Assembly (NCBI GenBank): GCA_025937035.1
Contig: JAICSG010000011.1
Span: forward strand, 1-18,101
Source: Thermoanaerobaculia bacterium
GTDB taxonomy: Bacteria; Acidobacteriota; Thermoanaerobaculia; Multivoradales; UBA5704
Reading direction: 5' to 3'
DNA length: 18,101 nucleotides
Below the pieces are notes generated by a model. It did no database searches. It was not told the DNA's origin and worked only from the letters and a program-made list of their open reading frames with translations. A program made the translations under genes and the position numbers. Shown here piece by piece: positions 1 to 17,304 of this stretch. Positions within the stretch are counted from its first letter, which is position 1; every line of letters starts with the position of its first letter.

Positions 1-2
1 CC

Positions 3-2705
3 TGGCAGCGCCAGTGGCTGGCCGGGGATACGCTGGGGGCCGAGCTGGCCTACTGGCGGGAGCGTCTGGCCGGCCTGCCGCCGGTGCTGGAGCTGCCCAC
101 CGACCGTCCCCGGCCGGCCGTGCGCGCCGCCCGCGGCGCGGTGCGCCCCCTGACGCTGCCCGGAGAGCTGGCCCAGAGCCTGGGCGGGCTGGGCCGGGCC
201 CACGGCGCCACGCTGTTCATGGTGCTGCTCGCCGGCTTCCAGGCGCTCCTCCAGCGCTACAGCGGGCAGGACGACCTGGCCGTGGGCACGCCGGTGGCCG
301 GCCGCCGGCACCTGGAGACCGAGCCGCTGATCGGCCTGCTCATCAACACCCTGGTGCTGCGCGCCGACCTCGCGGGAGACCCGGCTTTCGGCGACCTGCT
401 GGCGCGGGCGCGGGAGGCGACGCTGGGCGCCTTCGCGCACGCCGACGTGCCGTTCGAGAAGGTCGTGGAGGCCTTGCAGCCTAAGCGGAGCCTGAGCCAC
501 ACGCCTCTGTTCCAGGTCCTGTTCCAGTTGCAGAGCGCGCTGATCGGCCGTCTGGAGCTGCCCGGCCTGGCGCTGACCCCGCTCGACACCGACACCGGGA
601 TCGCCCGGTTCGACCTCACCCTGACCCTGGAGGAGAGGGACGGCGCTCTGAAGGGCTCGCTGGCGTACGACCGCGACCTCTTCGACGCCGCCACGATCGA
701 CCGGCTGGGGGTCCATCTGGGGAGCTTCCTGGCGGCCATGGCGGCGGACCCGCAGCGCCGCCTGTCGGCGGTCTCCTTCCTCTCCCCGGCCGAGCACCAG
801 CAACTGCTGCGGGAGTGGAGCGACACCGCCGAGACGATCCCCGGCGGTCCCTGCGTCCATCGCTGGATCGAGGCGCGGGCCCGGCGCACGCCGGAGGCCA
901 CGGCGCTGGTATTCGCGGATCGCGATTGGAGCTATCGCGAGCTCGACGAAGCCGCCAACCGGCTCGCCCGCGAGCTGCGCGGGCAGGGGATCGGCCCCGA
1001 GAGCCTGGTGGCGGTCTGTCTCGAGCGCTCGGCGGAGATGGTCCTCGCCGTGCTGGCGGTGATGAAGACCGGCGGCGCCTACCTGCCGCTCGATCCGGCG
1101 CATCCGCGCGAGCGGCTGGCCGGGATCCTGGCCGACGCCGGTTGGCCGCTGCTGGTGACCCGGGAGTCTCTGCTGGCCGATCTGCCGGACGGTTGGGGAA
1201 GGGCGGTGCGCCTGGACGCGGACGCGGAGCGCATCGCGCAGTGGAGCGGCGAGCCACTGGAGCTCGCGGACGAGGACGGAGAGGGGCTGGCCTACGTGAT
1301 CTATACCTCGGGCTCGACCGGCAAGCCCAAGGGAGTGCAGGTGCGCCGGCACGGCCTCGCCAACTTCCTCTGCACGATGCGCGACCGCTCTCTGCTGACG
1401 GCGGCGGATGTGCTGGTGGCGGTCACCACCCTCGCCTTCGACATCGCAGGCCTGGAGCTGCTGCTCCCGCTCATCACCGGCGCCCGGCTGGTGGTCGCCA
1501 GCCGGGAGGTGGCCGGCGACGGCGAGCGGCTGGCCGGGCTGCTCGCCGCCTCCGGAGCGACCGCCCTGCAGGCGACGCCGGCGACCTGGCGCCAACTGCT
1601 GGAGGCGGGCTGGGCGCCGCCCCAGGGCTTCCGCGCCCTCTGTGGCGGCGAGGCGCTGCCGGGGGAGCTGGCGGGCCGCCTCCTCCAGGCCGGCGCCGAT
1701 CTCTGGAACCTGTACGGGCCGACCGAGACGACCATCTGGTCCTCCGTCGAGCGGGTGGCCACGGCCTGCCCGGCGGTGGTGCCGCTCGGCCGTCCGCTGG
1801 GTAACACCGCGCTGCACCTGCTCGACCACAGCGGGCACCCGGTGGCGCTCGGGGCGGCGGGCGAGGTCTGCATCGGCGGCGCGGGAGTGGCCCGCGGGTA
1901 TCTCGGCCGCCCCGGGCTGACCGCGGAGAGGTTCGTCCCCGATCCGTTCGCGGATGAGCCCGGGAGCCGTCTGTATCGGACCGGCGACCTGGCTCGCCAT
2001 CTGGCCGACGGCCGCCTCGACTTCCTCGGTCGCCTCGACCACCAGGTCAAGATCCGCGGCTTCCGCATCGAGCTCGGAGAGATCGAGGCGGCCCTGGCGC
2101 AGCACCCCGCCGTTCGCCAGGGGGTGGTGGTCGCCCGCCGGGACCCGGGGAGCGACCCGCGGCTGGTGGCCTACGTGGTGGCGGAGGGGGAGGCGCCGAC
2201 CGTCAGCGAGCTGCGGCGGCTCCTGCGCCAGACGCTGCCCGACTACATGCTCCCGGCCTCGCTGGTGGTGCTCGAACGGATGCCGCTCAACGCCAGCGGC
2301 AAGGTGGACCGCCGGGCCCTGCCGGCCCCCTCGGTGGACCGACCCGCCCTGGAGTCGGCCTATGAGGCGCCGCGCACCAGCCTGGAGACCACGATCTCGG
2401 AGATCTGGAGCGAGCTGCTCCCGGTGGAGCGGATCGGGGTCGACGACAACTTCTTCGATCTCGGCGGTCACTCCCTGCTGCTGCTGCGCCTGCGCGGCCG
2501 GCTGCGGGAGCGCTGCGGCGTCGAGCTGCCGCTGCTGGACCTGTTCGAGCACCCGACGGTCGGCACGCTGGCCCGGCGGATCGCCGGGCTCGGGGATGCG
2601 GCCGGGCCCGCGGTCGAGGTGGAGCGGACCGCGCAGGTCGCCCAAGGCAAAGAACGAATGCAGCAGCGCCTCGCCCTGCGGCGGAGCGCCTCACCGGAGG
2701 TTTGA
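3..2705 (+). CDS. NRPS, 5'-truncated: partial C - A(Gly) - PCP
   Basis: This is the C-terminal part of a non-ribosomal peptide synthetase whose start lies before the window; the open frame is read from base 3. It holds the second half of an LCL-like condensation domain (about 3-820), an adenylation domain (855-2324) and a peptidyl carrier domain (2379-2594). C-domain landmarks seen are YWRERLAG, VGTPVAGR and LIGLLINTLVLR; the HHxxxDG active site must lie upstream. The carrier serine is in LGGHSLL (codon 2472-2474). The A-domain code predicts glycine, so the module should condense an upstream chain with glycine and pass it to the PKS encoded next. The protein ends in a basic tail after the PCP (ERMQQRLALRRS) that resembles a PCP-to-KS linker. 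The stop is 5 bases before the next start. Assignment as NRPS is certain; the size of the missing N-terminus is unknown. Confidence 0.97.
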   Translation, partial: WQRQWLAGDTLGAELAYWRERLAGLPPVLELPTDRPRPAVRAARGAVRPLTLPGELAQSLGGLGRAHGATLFMVLLAGFQALLQRYSGQDDLAVGTPVAGRRHLETEPLIGLLINTLVLRADLAGDPAFGDLLARAREATLGAFAHADVPFEKVVEALQPKRSLSHTPLFQVLFQLQSALIGRLELPGLALTPLDTDTGIARFDLTLTLEERDGALKGSLAYDRDLFDAATIDRLGVHLGSFLAAMAADPQRRLSAVSFLSPAEHQQLLREWSDTAETIPGGPCVHRWIEARARRTPEATALVFADRDWSYRELDEAANRLARELRGQGIGPESLVAVCLERSAEMVLAVLAVMKTGGAYLPLDPAHPRERLAGILADAGWPLLVTRESLLADLPDGWGRAVRLDADAERIAQWSGEPLELADEDGEGLAYVIYTSGSTGKPKGVQVRRHGLANFLCTMRDRSLLTAADVLVAVTTLAFDIAGLELLLPLITGARLVVASREVAGDGERLAGLLAASGATALQATPATWRQLLEAGWAPPQGFRALCGGEALPGELAGRLLQAGADLWNLYGPTETTIWSSVERVATACPAVVPLGRPLGNTALHLLDHSGHPVALGAAGEVCIGGAGVARGYLGRPGLTAERFVPDPFADEPGSRLYRTGDLARHLADGRLDFLGRLDHQVKIRGFRIELGEIEAALAQHPAVRQGVVVARRDPGSDPRLVAYVVAEGEAPTVSELRRLLRQTLPDYMLPASLVVLERMPLNASGKVDRRALPAPSVDRPALESAYEAPRTSLETTISEIWSELLPVERIGVDDNFFDLGGHSLLLLRLRGRLRERCGVELPLLDLFEHPTVGTLARRIAGLGDAAGPAVEVERTAQVAQGKERMQQRLALRRSASPEV
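855..2324 (+). other. Adenylation domain, glycine code DILQLGLIWK
   Basis: The core motifs are intact: YVIYTSGSTGKPKG (1293-1334), NLYGPTETTIW (1707-1739), YRTGDL, and NASGKVDR with the catalytic lysine at 2301-2303. Aligning by eye to the GrsA phenylalanine domain gives the pocket residues D (1440), I (1443), L (1452), Q (1569), L (1638), G (1644), L (1710), I (1734), W (1737) and K. I recall this string as a published glycine signature. The alignment is manual, so the substrate call is an inference, though all ten positions fit. Confidence 0.85.
2696..2700 (+). promoter_or_regulatory. Ribosome binding site for the PKS gene at 2711
   Basis: GGAGG lies inside the last codons of the upstream NRPS gene, 10 bases before ATG 2711. 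An in-frame TTG at 2702 overlaps the upstream stop but is only 1 base from this site, so ATG 2711 is the better start. Confidence 0.7.
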
Positions 2706-2710
2706 GCCGG

Positions 2711-5700
2711 ATGTCGCATCGCACAGGTCTCGAGATCGCCATCACGGGAATGGCAGGGCGCTTCCCCGGAGCCGGGAGCGTCGAGGCATTCTGGCGCAAT
2801 CTCCGCGCCGGAGCCGAGTCCATTTCCTTCTTCTCCGTCGAGGAGCTGATCGCGGATGGCAACGACGCGGAGGAGGTGCGGGACCCCGCCTACGTGCGGG
2901 CGCGCGGCGCCCTGCGCGAGGTGGACGCCTTCGACCCCGCCTTCTTCGGCTACAGCCCGCGCGAGGCCCAGGTCACCGATCCACAGCACCGGCTGTTCCT
3001 CGAGTGCGCCTGGGAGGCGCTGGAGGACGCCGGCTACGATCCGCAGCGCTGCGCCCTGCCGGTGGGGGTCTACGCGGGGGCCGGCATGAGCGGCTATCTC
3101 GCCACGGCCGGCCGGGGCGCCCTGCGCGGCGTGCCGGTCTCCCACCTGATGATCGGCAACGACAAGGACCACCTGAGCACCCGGGTCTCCTACAAGCTCG
3201 GGCTGGAAGGGCCGAGCCTCACCATCCAGACGGCGTGCTCGACCTCGCTGGTGGCCGTCCACGTCGCCGTCCAGGCGCTGCTCAACGGGGAGTGCGACAT
3301 GGCCCTGGCCGGGGGGGTCTCGGCGCGCCTGCCGGAGAAGGCCGGCTACCGGTATCAGGAGGGGATGATTCTCTCTCCGGACGGCCATTGCCGCGCCTTC
3401 GGCGCCGGTGCCCAGGGGACCGTGCCCGGCCACGGCGTCGGGGTGATCGTCCTGCGGCGGCTGGATGACGCCCTGGAGGCCGGCGACTCCATCCGCGCCG
3501 TCATCAAGGGGACGGCGATCAACAACGACGGCTCGCAGAAGGTCGGCTACACGGCGCCGCGGATCGAAGGGCAGGCCCGGGTCATCCGCGCCGCGCAGAT
3601 CATGGCGGACGTGCCGGCCGGCAGCATCACCTACGTCGAGGGGCACGGCACGGCGACACCCATGGGCGATCCGATCGAGGTGGCCGCGCTCACCCGCGCC
3701 TTCCGGGCCACCACGGAGCGCAAGGGTTTCTGCGCCCTCGGCTCGGTCAAGTCGAACGTCGGCCATCTCGACACCGCGGCGGGCATCGCCGGCCTGATCA
3801 AGACCGTCCTGGCCCTGCAGCACCGGGAGATCCCGCCCACCCTGCACGCCGAGCCGGCCAACCCGGAGATCGATTTTGCGGGCAGCCCCTTCTACGTCAA
3901 CACGGCACTGCGCGAGTGGCCGGCGGAGGAAGGCCTGCGGCGGGCGGCGGTGAGCTCGTTCGGCATCGGCGGGACCAACGCGCACGTGATCCTGGAGGAG
4001 GCGCCCCCCGCCGGGGCGGCGAGCATTTCCCGGCCGCAGCAGCTCCTGGTGCTCTCGGCGCGGACGGAGACCGCTCTCGAGAGCGCCACGGACGCCTTGG
4101 CCGAGCACCTCGAGCGGTACCCCGGGTCCGACTTGGCGGACGTGGCCTACACGAGCCAGGTGGGGCGCCATGGGCTCTCTCATCGCCGTTATCTGGTGGC
4201 GGCGAGCTGCGACCGGGCTGCGGCGGCCCTGCGCTCGCGCGACGGCTCTCAGGTGCTCACCGGCCGCGCCGCCGAGCCGGCCCCCGGGGTGGCGTTCCTC
4301 TTTCCGGGACAGGGGGCGCAGCACGCCGGCATGGGCGCCGAGCTGTACGCCACCGAGCCGGTGTTCCGGCGGGAGATCGATGCCTGCCGCGAGATCCTGA
4401 CCCCGCTCCTCGGCCTGGACCCCGGCCGCTTTCTCGCCGCGGGCGGGGAGCCGACCGAGCCGTTGGAAGCCACGGCGCTCGCCCAACCTCTCCTGTTCGC
4501 CGTGGAATACGCCCTCGCCCGCCTGCTGGAGAGCTGGGGCGTGCGTCCCGCCGCGATGATCGGGCACAGCGTGGGAGAGTACGTGGCCGCCTGTCTGGCC
4601 GGGGTCTTCCCGCTGGAGGCGGCCCTGCGGCTGGTGGCGGCGCGCGGCCGGCTGATGCAGCGGCAGCCCGCGGGGGCCATGCTCGCGGTGCCGACTTCCG
4701 AGGAGGAGCTGCTGCCGCTGATCTCCCGGCACGGGCTCGAGCTGGCCGCGGTGAACGCTCCGGCGAGCTGCGTGGCGTCGGGACCCGAGCCGGCCGTGGA
4801 GGCGCTGGAGCAGGAGCTCGAGGCCGAGGGCGTGCGCTGCCGCCGGCTCCACACCTCGCACGCCTTCCATTCGCGGATGATGGACGGCGCCCTGGAGCCG
4901 TTCGCCGCCGAGGTCGCCCGGGTCGAGCTGCGCGCGCCGTCGATCCCCTATCTGTCCAACCGGAGCGGCACGTGGATCCGGCCCGAGGAGGCCACCGATC
5001 CCGCGTACTGGGTCTCTCACCTGCGGCAGGCGGTGCGCTTCTCCGCGGGGGTGGCCGAGCTGCTGCGCGACGGCAGGCTCGCGCTGTTGGAGGTGGGGCC
5101 CGGCCACACGCTCGCCACGCTGGTCCGCAAGCAGGTCGACCGCTCCGCGGAGCGGGTCGTGCTCTCGGCGATGCGCCATCCCGGGGTCCCCGGATCGGAT
5201 GCCGCGACCCTGCTCCAGGCCGTGGGACGGCTGTGGACGGCCGGCGTCGAGGTCGACTGGGCCGGGCTCCATACCGGGGAGCGCCGCCGCCGCGTCCCGC
5301 TGCCGACCTATCCGTTCGAGCGGCAGCGGTACCGGCTGGAGCCGGAGCCCGTGGCGGCGCGGGAGGCTTCCGCCGGGCAGGCCGCGGCGGTGGGCGCCGA
5401 CCTCGCGGACCGCTTCCACGTCCCGGTCTGGCGTCAGGCCCCGCCGGCGACCGGGAGCCGGCCGCTCGCCGCCGCGGACCGCCGCTGGCTGATTTTCCTG
5501 GACGCCTGCGGCCTCGGAGCGCGGATCGTCGAACGGCTCGTCCGTGAAGGGGCCGCGGTCTCGACCGTCGTGGCAGGGGAGACCTTCGCCCACCGCGGCG
5601 AGGGCGCCTACACCCTCGCCTCCGGCCGGCCCGAAGGGTACGACGCGCTGCTCGCCGACCTGGAGAGCCGCGGCGCCCTGCCGACCGACCTCGTTCATGC

Positions 5701-8700
5701 GTGGAACGTCACGGCGAGCGGCACCGGCCTCCCCTCCGCGGAGCGCCTCGAGGAGGCCCAGGAGCGCGGGTTCTGGAGCCTTCTCTCCCTGGCCCAGGCA
5801 CTGGGCCGCCGGCGCCTCGCGGAGCCGCTGCGGATGGCCGTGATCTCCAGCGACCTGCACCCCATCGCCGGCGAGGGGGGGCCGGCCCCCGAGAAGGCGA
5901 CCCTGCTGGGCCCCTGCCTGGTGATCCCGCGCGAGTACCCCGGCATCTCCTGCCAGAGCATCGACGTGACGCTGCCGGCGCCCGGCAGTTGGCAGGAGGA
6001 GAGACTGGTCGCCGCCATTCTCGACGAGATGAGCGCCGGCGCCGCCGATCCGGTGGTCGCCTACCGCGGCAGCACTCGCTGGCTGCGGGGCTTCACCCCC
6101 TTGCGGATCGAGGCGGACGGGACGCCGCCGGTCGAGGACGGCGGGACCTACCTGATTACGGGTGGTCTGGGGACCATGGGTCTGGACTTCGCCGAGCTCC
6201 TCGCGCGCCAGGCGCGGGTCCGGCTGGCCTTGCTGTCGCGCTCGGGGCTGCCGGAGATCGCCGCCGCCGCCCCGGCGGAGCCTCAGGGCTTCCTGACCGC
6301 GAGCCCCGCCGAGGACCGGGAGCTCGTCCGCCAAGTGGAAACGGAGCTCGCGGCCGAGCTGGCGCCGCGCGATCTCGATGGATTCGGCGACCTCTTTCCC
6401 CGTCTCAACGCGCTCTGCGCGAGCTACACCATGAGCTACCTGGCGGAGAACGGGGGAGGGCTCGCCCGCGGCGACCGGCGGAGCCGCCGGGAGCTGCGTG
6501 AGGCCCTCGGCGTCCTGCCGAAATTCCATCGCTTCTACGACTACATGCTCACCATCCTGGAGGAGGACGGGGCGGTGCGCTGCCAGGGGGACGAGCTGAT
6601 TTTCCTCCGCGGGCCCGAGGATCTGGGCGATCCGCGCCGCCTGCACGCGGACCTCACGGACCGCTTCCCCGGATTCGCCGGACTGTTCGACATGCTCGCC
6701 CACTGCGCCGCCGGGTATGGCCCGGCGCTGCGCGGCGACATCGAGGCGGTCGGCGTGCTCTATCCAGACGGCGAGCGGCGCCTGTTGGAGGAGACCGGCA
6801 GCCGGACAGAGGACTATGGCCGCTGGCTCTTCTACGTCTCGCTGACCGCGGAGCTGGTGGCGCGGATGGCGGAGCGCGCGACCGGCCGGCCGCTGCGCGT
6901 GCTCGAGGTGGGGGCCGGCAACGGCCTGCTGACGCGGCAGCTCGTCTCCCGCCTGCGCGGCCAGAGCCCCGAGTACTGGTTCACCGACCTCGGCCGCGCT
7001 TTCGTCCTGCGCGCGGAGCGGGAGGCGGCCCAGCAGGGGCTCGGCTTCCTGCGCTTCGCCACCCTCGACATCTCCCAGGACCCGATCCTCCAGGGGTTTA
7101 CCGAGGGGAGCTTCGACCTCATCCTCGGGCTCGACGTGGTGCACGCCACGAAGAACCTGGTCGAAACGACCTCCAACCTGCGGCGGCTGCTCGCTCCCGG
7201 CGGCACTCTGGCGCTCGTCGAGCGGGTCCAGTCCCACCGCTGGACCAACCTGGTCTGGGGCCTGGCCGAGGGGTGGTGGTACTTCGAGGACGCGCGGCGG
7301 CACACCACCCCCCTGCTGGACATGGAAGGTTGGGAGGGGACGTTGCGGGAGGCCGGCTACACCGATGTCGTGGGATATCCCGAGACCGACCGGGAGCGCT
7401 CCAATTACTCCCTCCTGACCGGCCGCTCGCCGCTCCCCCGAGCGGCGGCTTCCGAAGCCCCGGAGACCGTCGACGAGCAGGGCCGGGAGCGCCTGCGGCG
7501 GGTCCGCCAGCTCGAGGCTCTCGGGGCCGAGGTCATGGTCTGCCAAGCCGACGTGACGGACCCGGTATCCCTGGAGGCCGCCGTGAGCGCGGCGCGCGAC
7601 CGCTTCGGACGCATCGACGGGGTAATTCACGCGGCCGGCGTTCTGGGAGCGGGCGTGATACAGCGCAAGAGCCGCGAGGCGGCGCAGGCGGTCCTCGCTC
7701 CCAAGGTGGCGGGCACCCTGGCCCTGGAGCGCCTGCTGCGCGCCGACCGGCTGCGCTTCTTCGTGCTCTGCTCCTCGACCAGCTCGCTGAGCGGCGCCAC
7801 CGGCCAGGTCGACTACTGCGCGGCCAACGCGTTCCTGGACAGCTTCGCCCAGTGGCGCTCCCTGGGCTGCGGCCGGCCGGCGCTCGCGATCGACTGGGAG
7901 CGGTGGAGCGGCAAGGGGATGGCGGTCGAGGCGGCCCGCGGTCTGCCCGCCGGAGCCGCCGCGGAGGGGCGCCCCGTGGAGCATCCGCTGCTCCAGAGGC
8001 TGCTCCATCAGGACGAGGCACGGACGGTGTTCGCCAGCCGGCTCGGCGCCGGGGACTGGGTGCTCGATGACCACCGCCTCCTGGGTTTGCGGGTCCTGCC
8101 GGGCACGGCGTACCTTGAGATGGCCCGCGCGGCCTTCGCGGAGGTCACCGGCGCCGGAGAGATGGAGATCCGGGACGTCATGTTCTGGGCTCCGCTCGTC
8201 GTCCGCGACGGTGAGCGCGCCGAGGTGTATACCGTGCTCGACCGGATGGCCGGCGGGCTCGAGGTCCAGGTGGTCAGCGCGGTCGTGGTCGACGGCGAGC
8301 GGCGCTTCCGGCGGCACGCCACCGGCACGCTCCTGCCGCTTGCGGGGGGAGAGGAGGAGCGGCGGCTCGATGAACGGCTGATGGACCTGTGGCGGACGCC
8401 CGAGGCCGAGCCGCCCGCGGTGGGGGTGGTGGAGACCGGCCTGCGGTGGCGGGCGCTGCGCCGCCGCCGCTCCGATGACACCGAGGCTACCGGTACCCTG
8501 CGCCTGGACGACGAGATCGCCAGCGACGTCGAGGTTTACAAGCTCCACCCAGGCCTGCTGGACGTGGCCACCGGCCTCATCGTCGGCCGCTTTCCGGACG
8601 CCTTCTACGCCCCGCTGTCCTACCGCAGCCTGCGCCTGCGGGCGCCGCTGCCAAGCGAGGCGATCGTGCAGGTGCGGCGGCGGGACATGGCCGCCCCCTC

Positions 8701-9432
8701 CCAGGAGGTCTTTTCGATCGACGTGGTGATCGCCGACCGGACGGGGCGGATCCTGGTCGAGATCGACCACTTCACCAAGAAGAGGGTCGCGGCCGGCCAG
8801 GGACAGGAGGCGCTCGCCGATCCGGCCTCCGCCGTCCAGGGGCTGCTCGCCGCGGACGCCTTTCCCGAGATCGCGCGCGAGCCGCGCGACCACGGCATCC
8901 CACCCCGGGAAGGGGTCGAGGCCCTGCGGCGGCTCCTCGGCTGGAGCCGGGCGCCCCAGGTCGTGGTCCTCGCCGGCGGGCAGCCTGCGGCGGCCGGTGC
9001 CCGGCCCGCGACGGCCGACCGCCGGCCGGCCGCCGATCCGGTCGCCGAGGGAGGGCCGCAGGCGGTGCTCGCCCGGATCTGGAGCGAGGTGCTGGGCGTC
9101 GCCAGGGTCGGCCCGTATGACAACTTCTTCGAGCTGGGGGGCGACTCCATCCTGGGATTGCAGGTGGTCGCGCGCGCCAAGGAGGCGGGCCTCCATCTGA
9201 ATCCCTCCCAGATCTTCGAGAAGCAGACGATCAGCGAGTTGGCCCGGGTCTTGGCGCCCGAAGCTCCTGCCGGCGAGATCCGGACGGCGCCGCCCCCGGA
9301 GCCTCCCCCGGCCGCTCCGGCTCCCCAACCTGCCGCCGCCTCTCCTGCTCCGGGCTTCCCCCTGGTGAGCCTCAGTGAGGAGCGGTTGAGCCGCCTGGCA
9401 CAGAAGCTCGAAGAGCTCGATGGAGTCGACGA

Positions 9433-9436
<4 letters not shown>
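2711..9436 (+). CDS. Type I PKS module: KS-AT-KR(with embedded C-MT)-DH-carrier
   Basis: This 2241-residue monomodular polyketide synthase should extend the glycyl chain by one C2 unit. Domains by residue: KS 8-431 with Cys176 (TACSTSL), His312 (EGHGTAT) and His352 (SNVGHL); AT about 527-814 with Ser620 (GHSVGEY) and the malonyl-type motif HAFH at 717-720; KR structural half from about 898; KR catalytic half starting TGGLGTMG at 1150; a C-methyltransferase about 1218-1574; the rest of the KR from about 1592; DH about 1758-2027; carrier domain 2117-2183 with Ser2146 in LGGDSIL. A Pro/Ala-rich linker and a short C-terminal segment follow. KR residues Lys1665, Ser1689, Tyr1702 and Asn1706 are all present, so the KR looks active despite its interruption. 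The KS begins only 7 residues after the start, leaving no room for an N-terminal coiled-coil docking domain. Start ATG 2711 was chosen over TTG 2702 for its GGAGG spacing. Family certain; domain edges approximate. Confidence 0.96.
4859..4870 (+). other. AT specificity motif HAFH (malonyl-CoA)
   Basis: The AT of the first PKS carries HAFH followed by SRMM. HAFH at this position is the established marker of malonyl-CoA-selective acyltransferases; methylmalonyl types usually have YASH. The methyl branch of this module would therefore come from its methyltransferase and not from the extender unit. Confidence 0.85.
6143..7950 (+). other. Ketoreductase catalytic half, interrupted by a methyltransferase
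   Basis: The KR Rossmann fold begins with YLITGGLGTMG (NADPH loop, 6149-6181) and runs to LLSRSGLPE (ends 6256). It resumes at RRVRQLEALGAEV (from 7496) and continues through the catalytic residues: Lys codon 7703, Ser 7775, Tyr 7814 and Asn 7826. The roughly 413 residues between hold the methyltransferase. In the second PKS of the window the same two KR segments are only 20 residues apart. No LDD motif is seen in the resumed part (VLGAGV in its place), so a B-type alcohol is not indicated, but the following DH would remove the hydroxyl anyway. Confidence 0.9.
6362..7430 (+). other. SAM-dependent C-methyltransferase domain inserted in the KR
   Basis: The SAM-binding motif LEVGAGNG is at 6902-6925 and is followed by YWFTDLGRAFVLRA. 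FDLILGLDVVHATKNL then carries the His (codon 7142), and LALVERV carries a Glu (codon 7220) 26 residues later. This His/Glu pair fits the dyad proposed for PKS C-methyltransferases. WGLAEGWWYFED and a C-terminal GYTDVV complete the family signature. The N-terminal helical lid begins near LFPRLNALCASYTMSYL. It should methylate the alpha carbon of the beta-ketoacyl chain before reduction. Confidence 0.9.
7982..8790 (+). other. Dehydratase domain placed after the KR
   Basis: The double-hotdog DH has the catalytic motif HxxxGxxxxP as HRLLGLRVLP (His codon 8072) and the second-half motif HPGLLDVATGL with Asp codon 8561. Both acid-base residues are present. The position four after the Asp is Gly, where the usual DxxxQ/H motif has Gln or His, and the usual YGP motif is replaced by LRWRAL. 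The domain ends near VEIDHFTKKRV. It is C-terminal to the KR, unlike the canonical AT-DH-KR order. Activity is likely but not certain. Confidence 0.82.
9259..9433 (+). other. Pro/Ala-rich linker and C-terminal tail of the first PKS
   Basis: After the carrier domain comes a flexible stretch rich in Pro, Ala and Glu, then FPLVSLSEERLSRLAQKLEE and the stop. The helix-like final segment resembles the carrier-to-C linker normally found inside one polypeptide, directly before the C-domain opening VEDVYPLTPLQQGMLFH, which here begins the next protein. It may act as a docking segment. Confidence 0.65.
9421..9425 (+). promoter_or_regulatory. Weak ribosome binding site for the hybrid gene at 9433
   Basis: TGGAG lies 7 bases before ATG 9433, inside the 3' end of the upstream PKS gene. 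The ATGA overlap of start and stop suggests that re-initiation by terminating ribosomes matters more than this modest site. Confidence 0.55.

Positions 9437-17303
<7,867 letters not shown>

Positions 17304-17304
<1 letters not shown>

Noticed and set aside
2702..2704. TTG as start of the first PKS gene, overlapping the upstream stop (TTGA)
   Set aside because: The GGAGG site is only 1 base away; ATG 2711 has workable spacing and still gives a full KS.
6257..6361. Frameshift or assembly error explaining the split KR
   Set aside because: The frame stays open and codon use is normal across both junctions, and the insert is a complete, motif-bearing methyltransferase, so a true insertion fits better.
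8475..9258. A second KS or an enoylreductase in the first PKS
   Set aside because: No ER NADPH motif (such as HxAxGGVGxxA) and no second KS cysteine motif were found; the region is DH followed by linker and carrier domain.
2468..9328. A 2286-codon open frame on the minus strand across the first PKS gene
   Set aside because: It mirrors the codon positions of a very GC-rich gene, where stop codons are rare in the antisense frame. Its translation is low-complexity (rich in Arg, Gly, Pro, Ala, His, Gln) with no domain motif.
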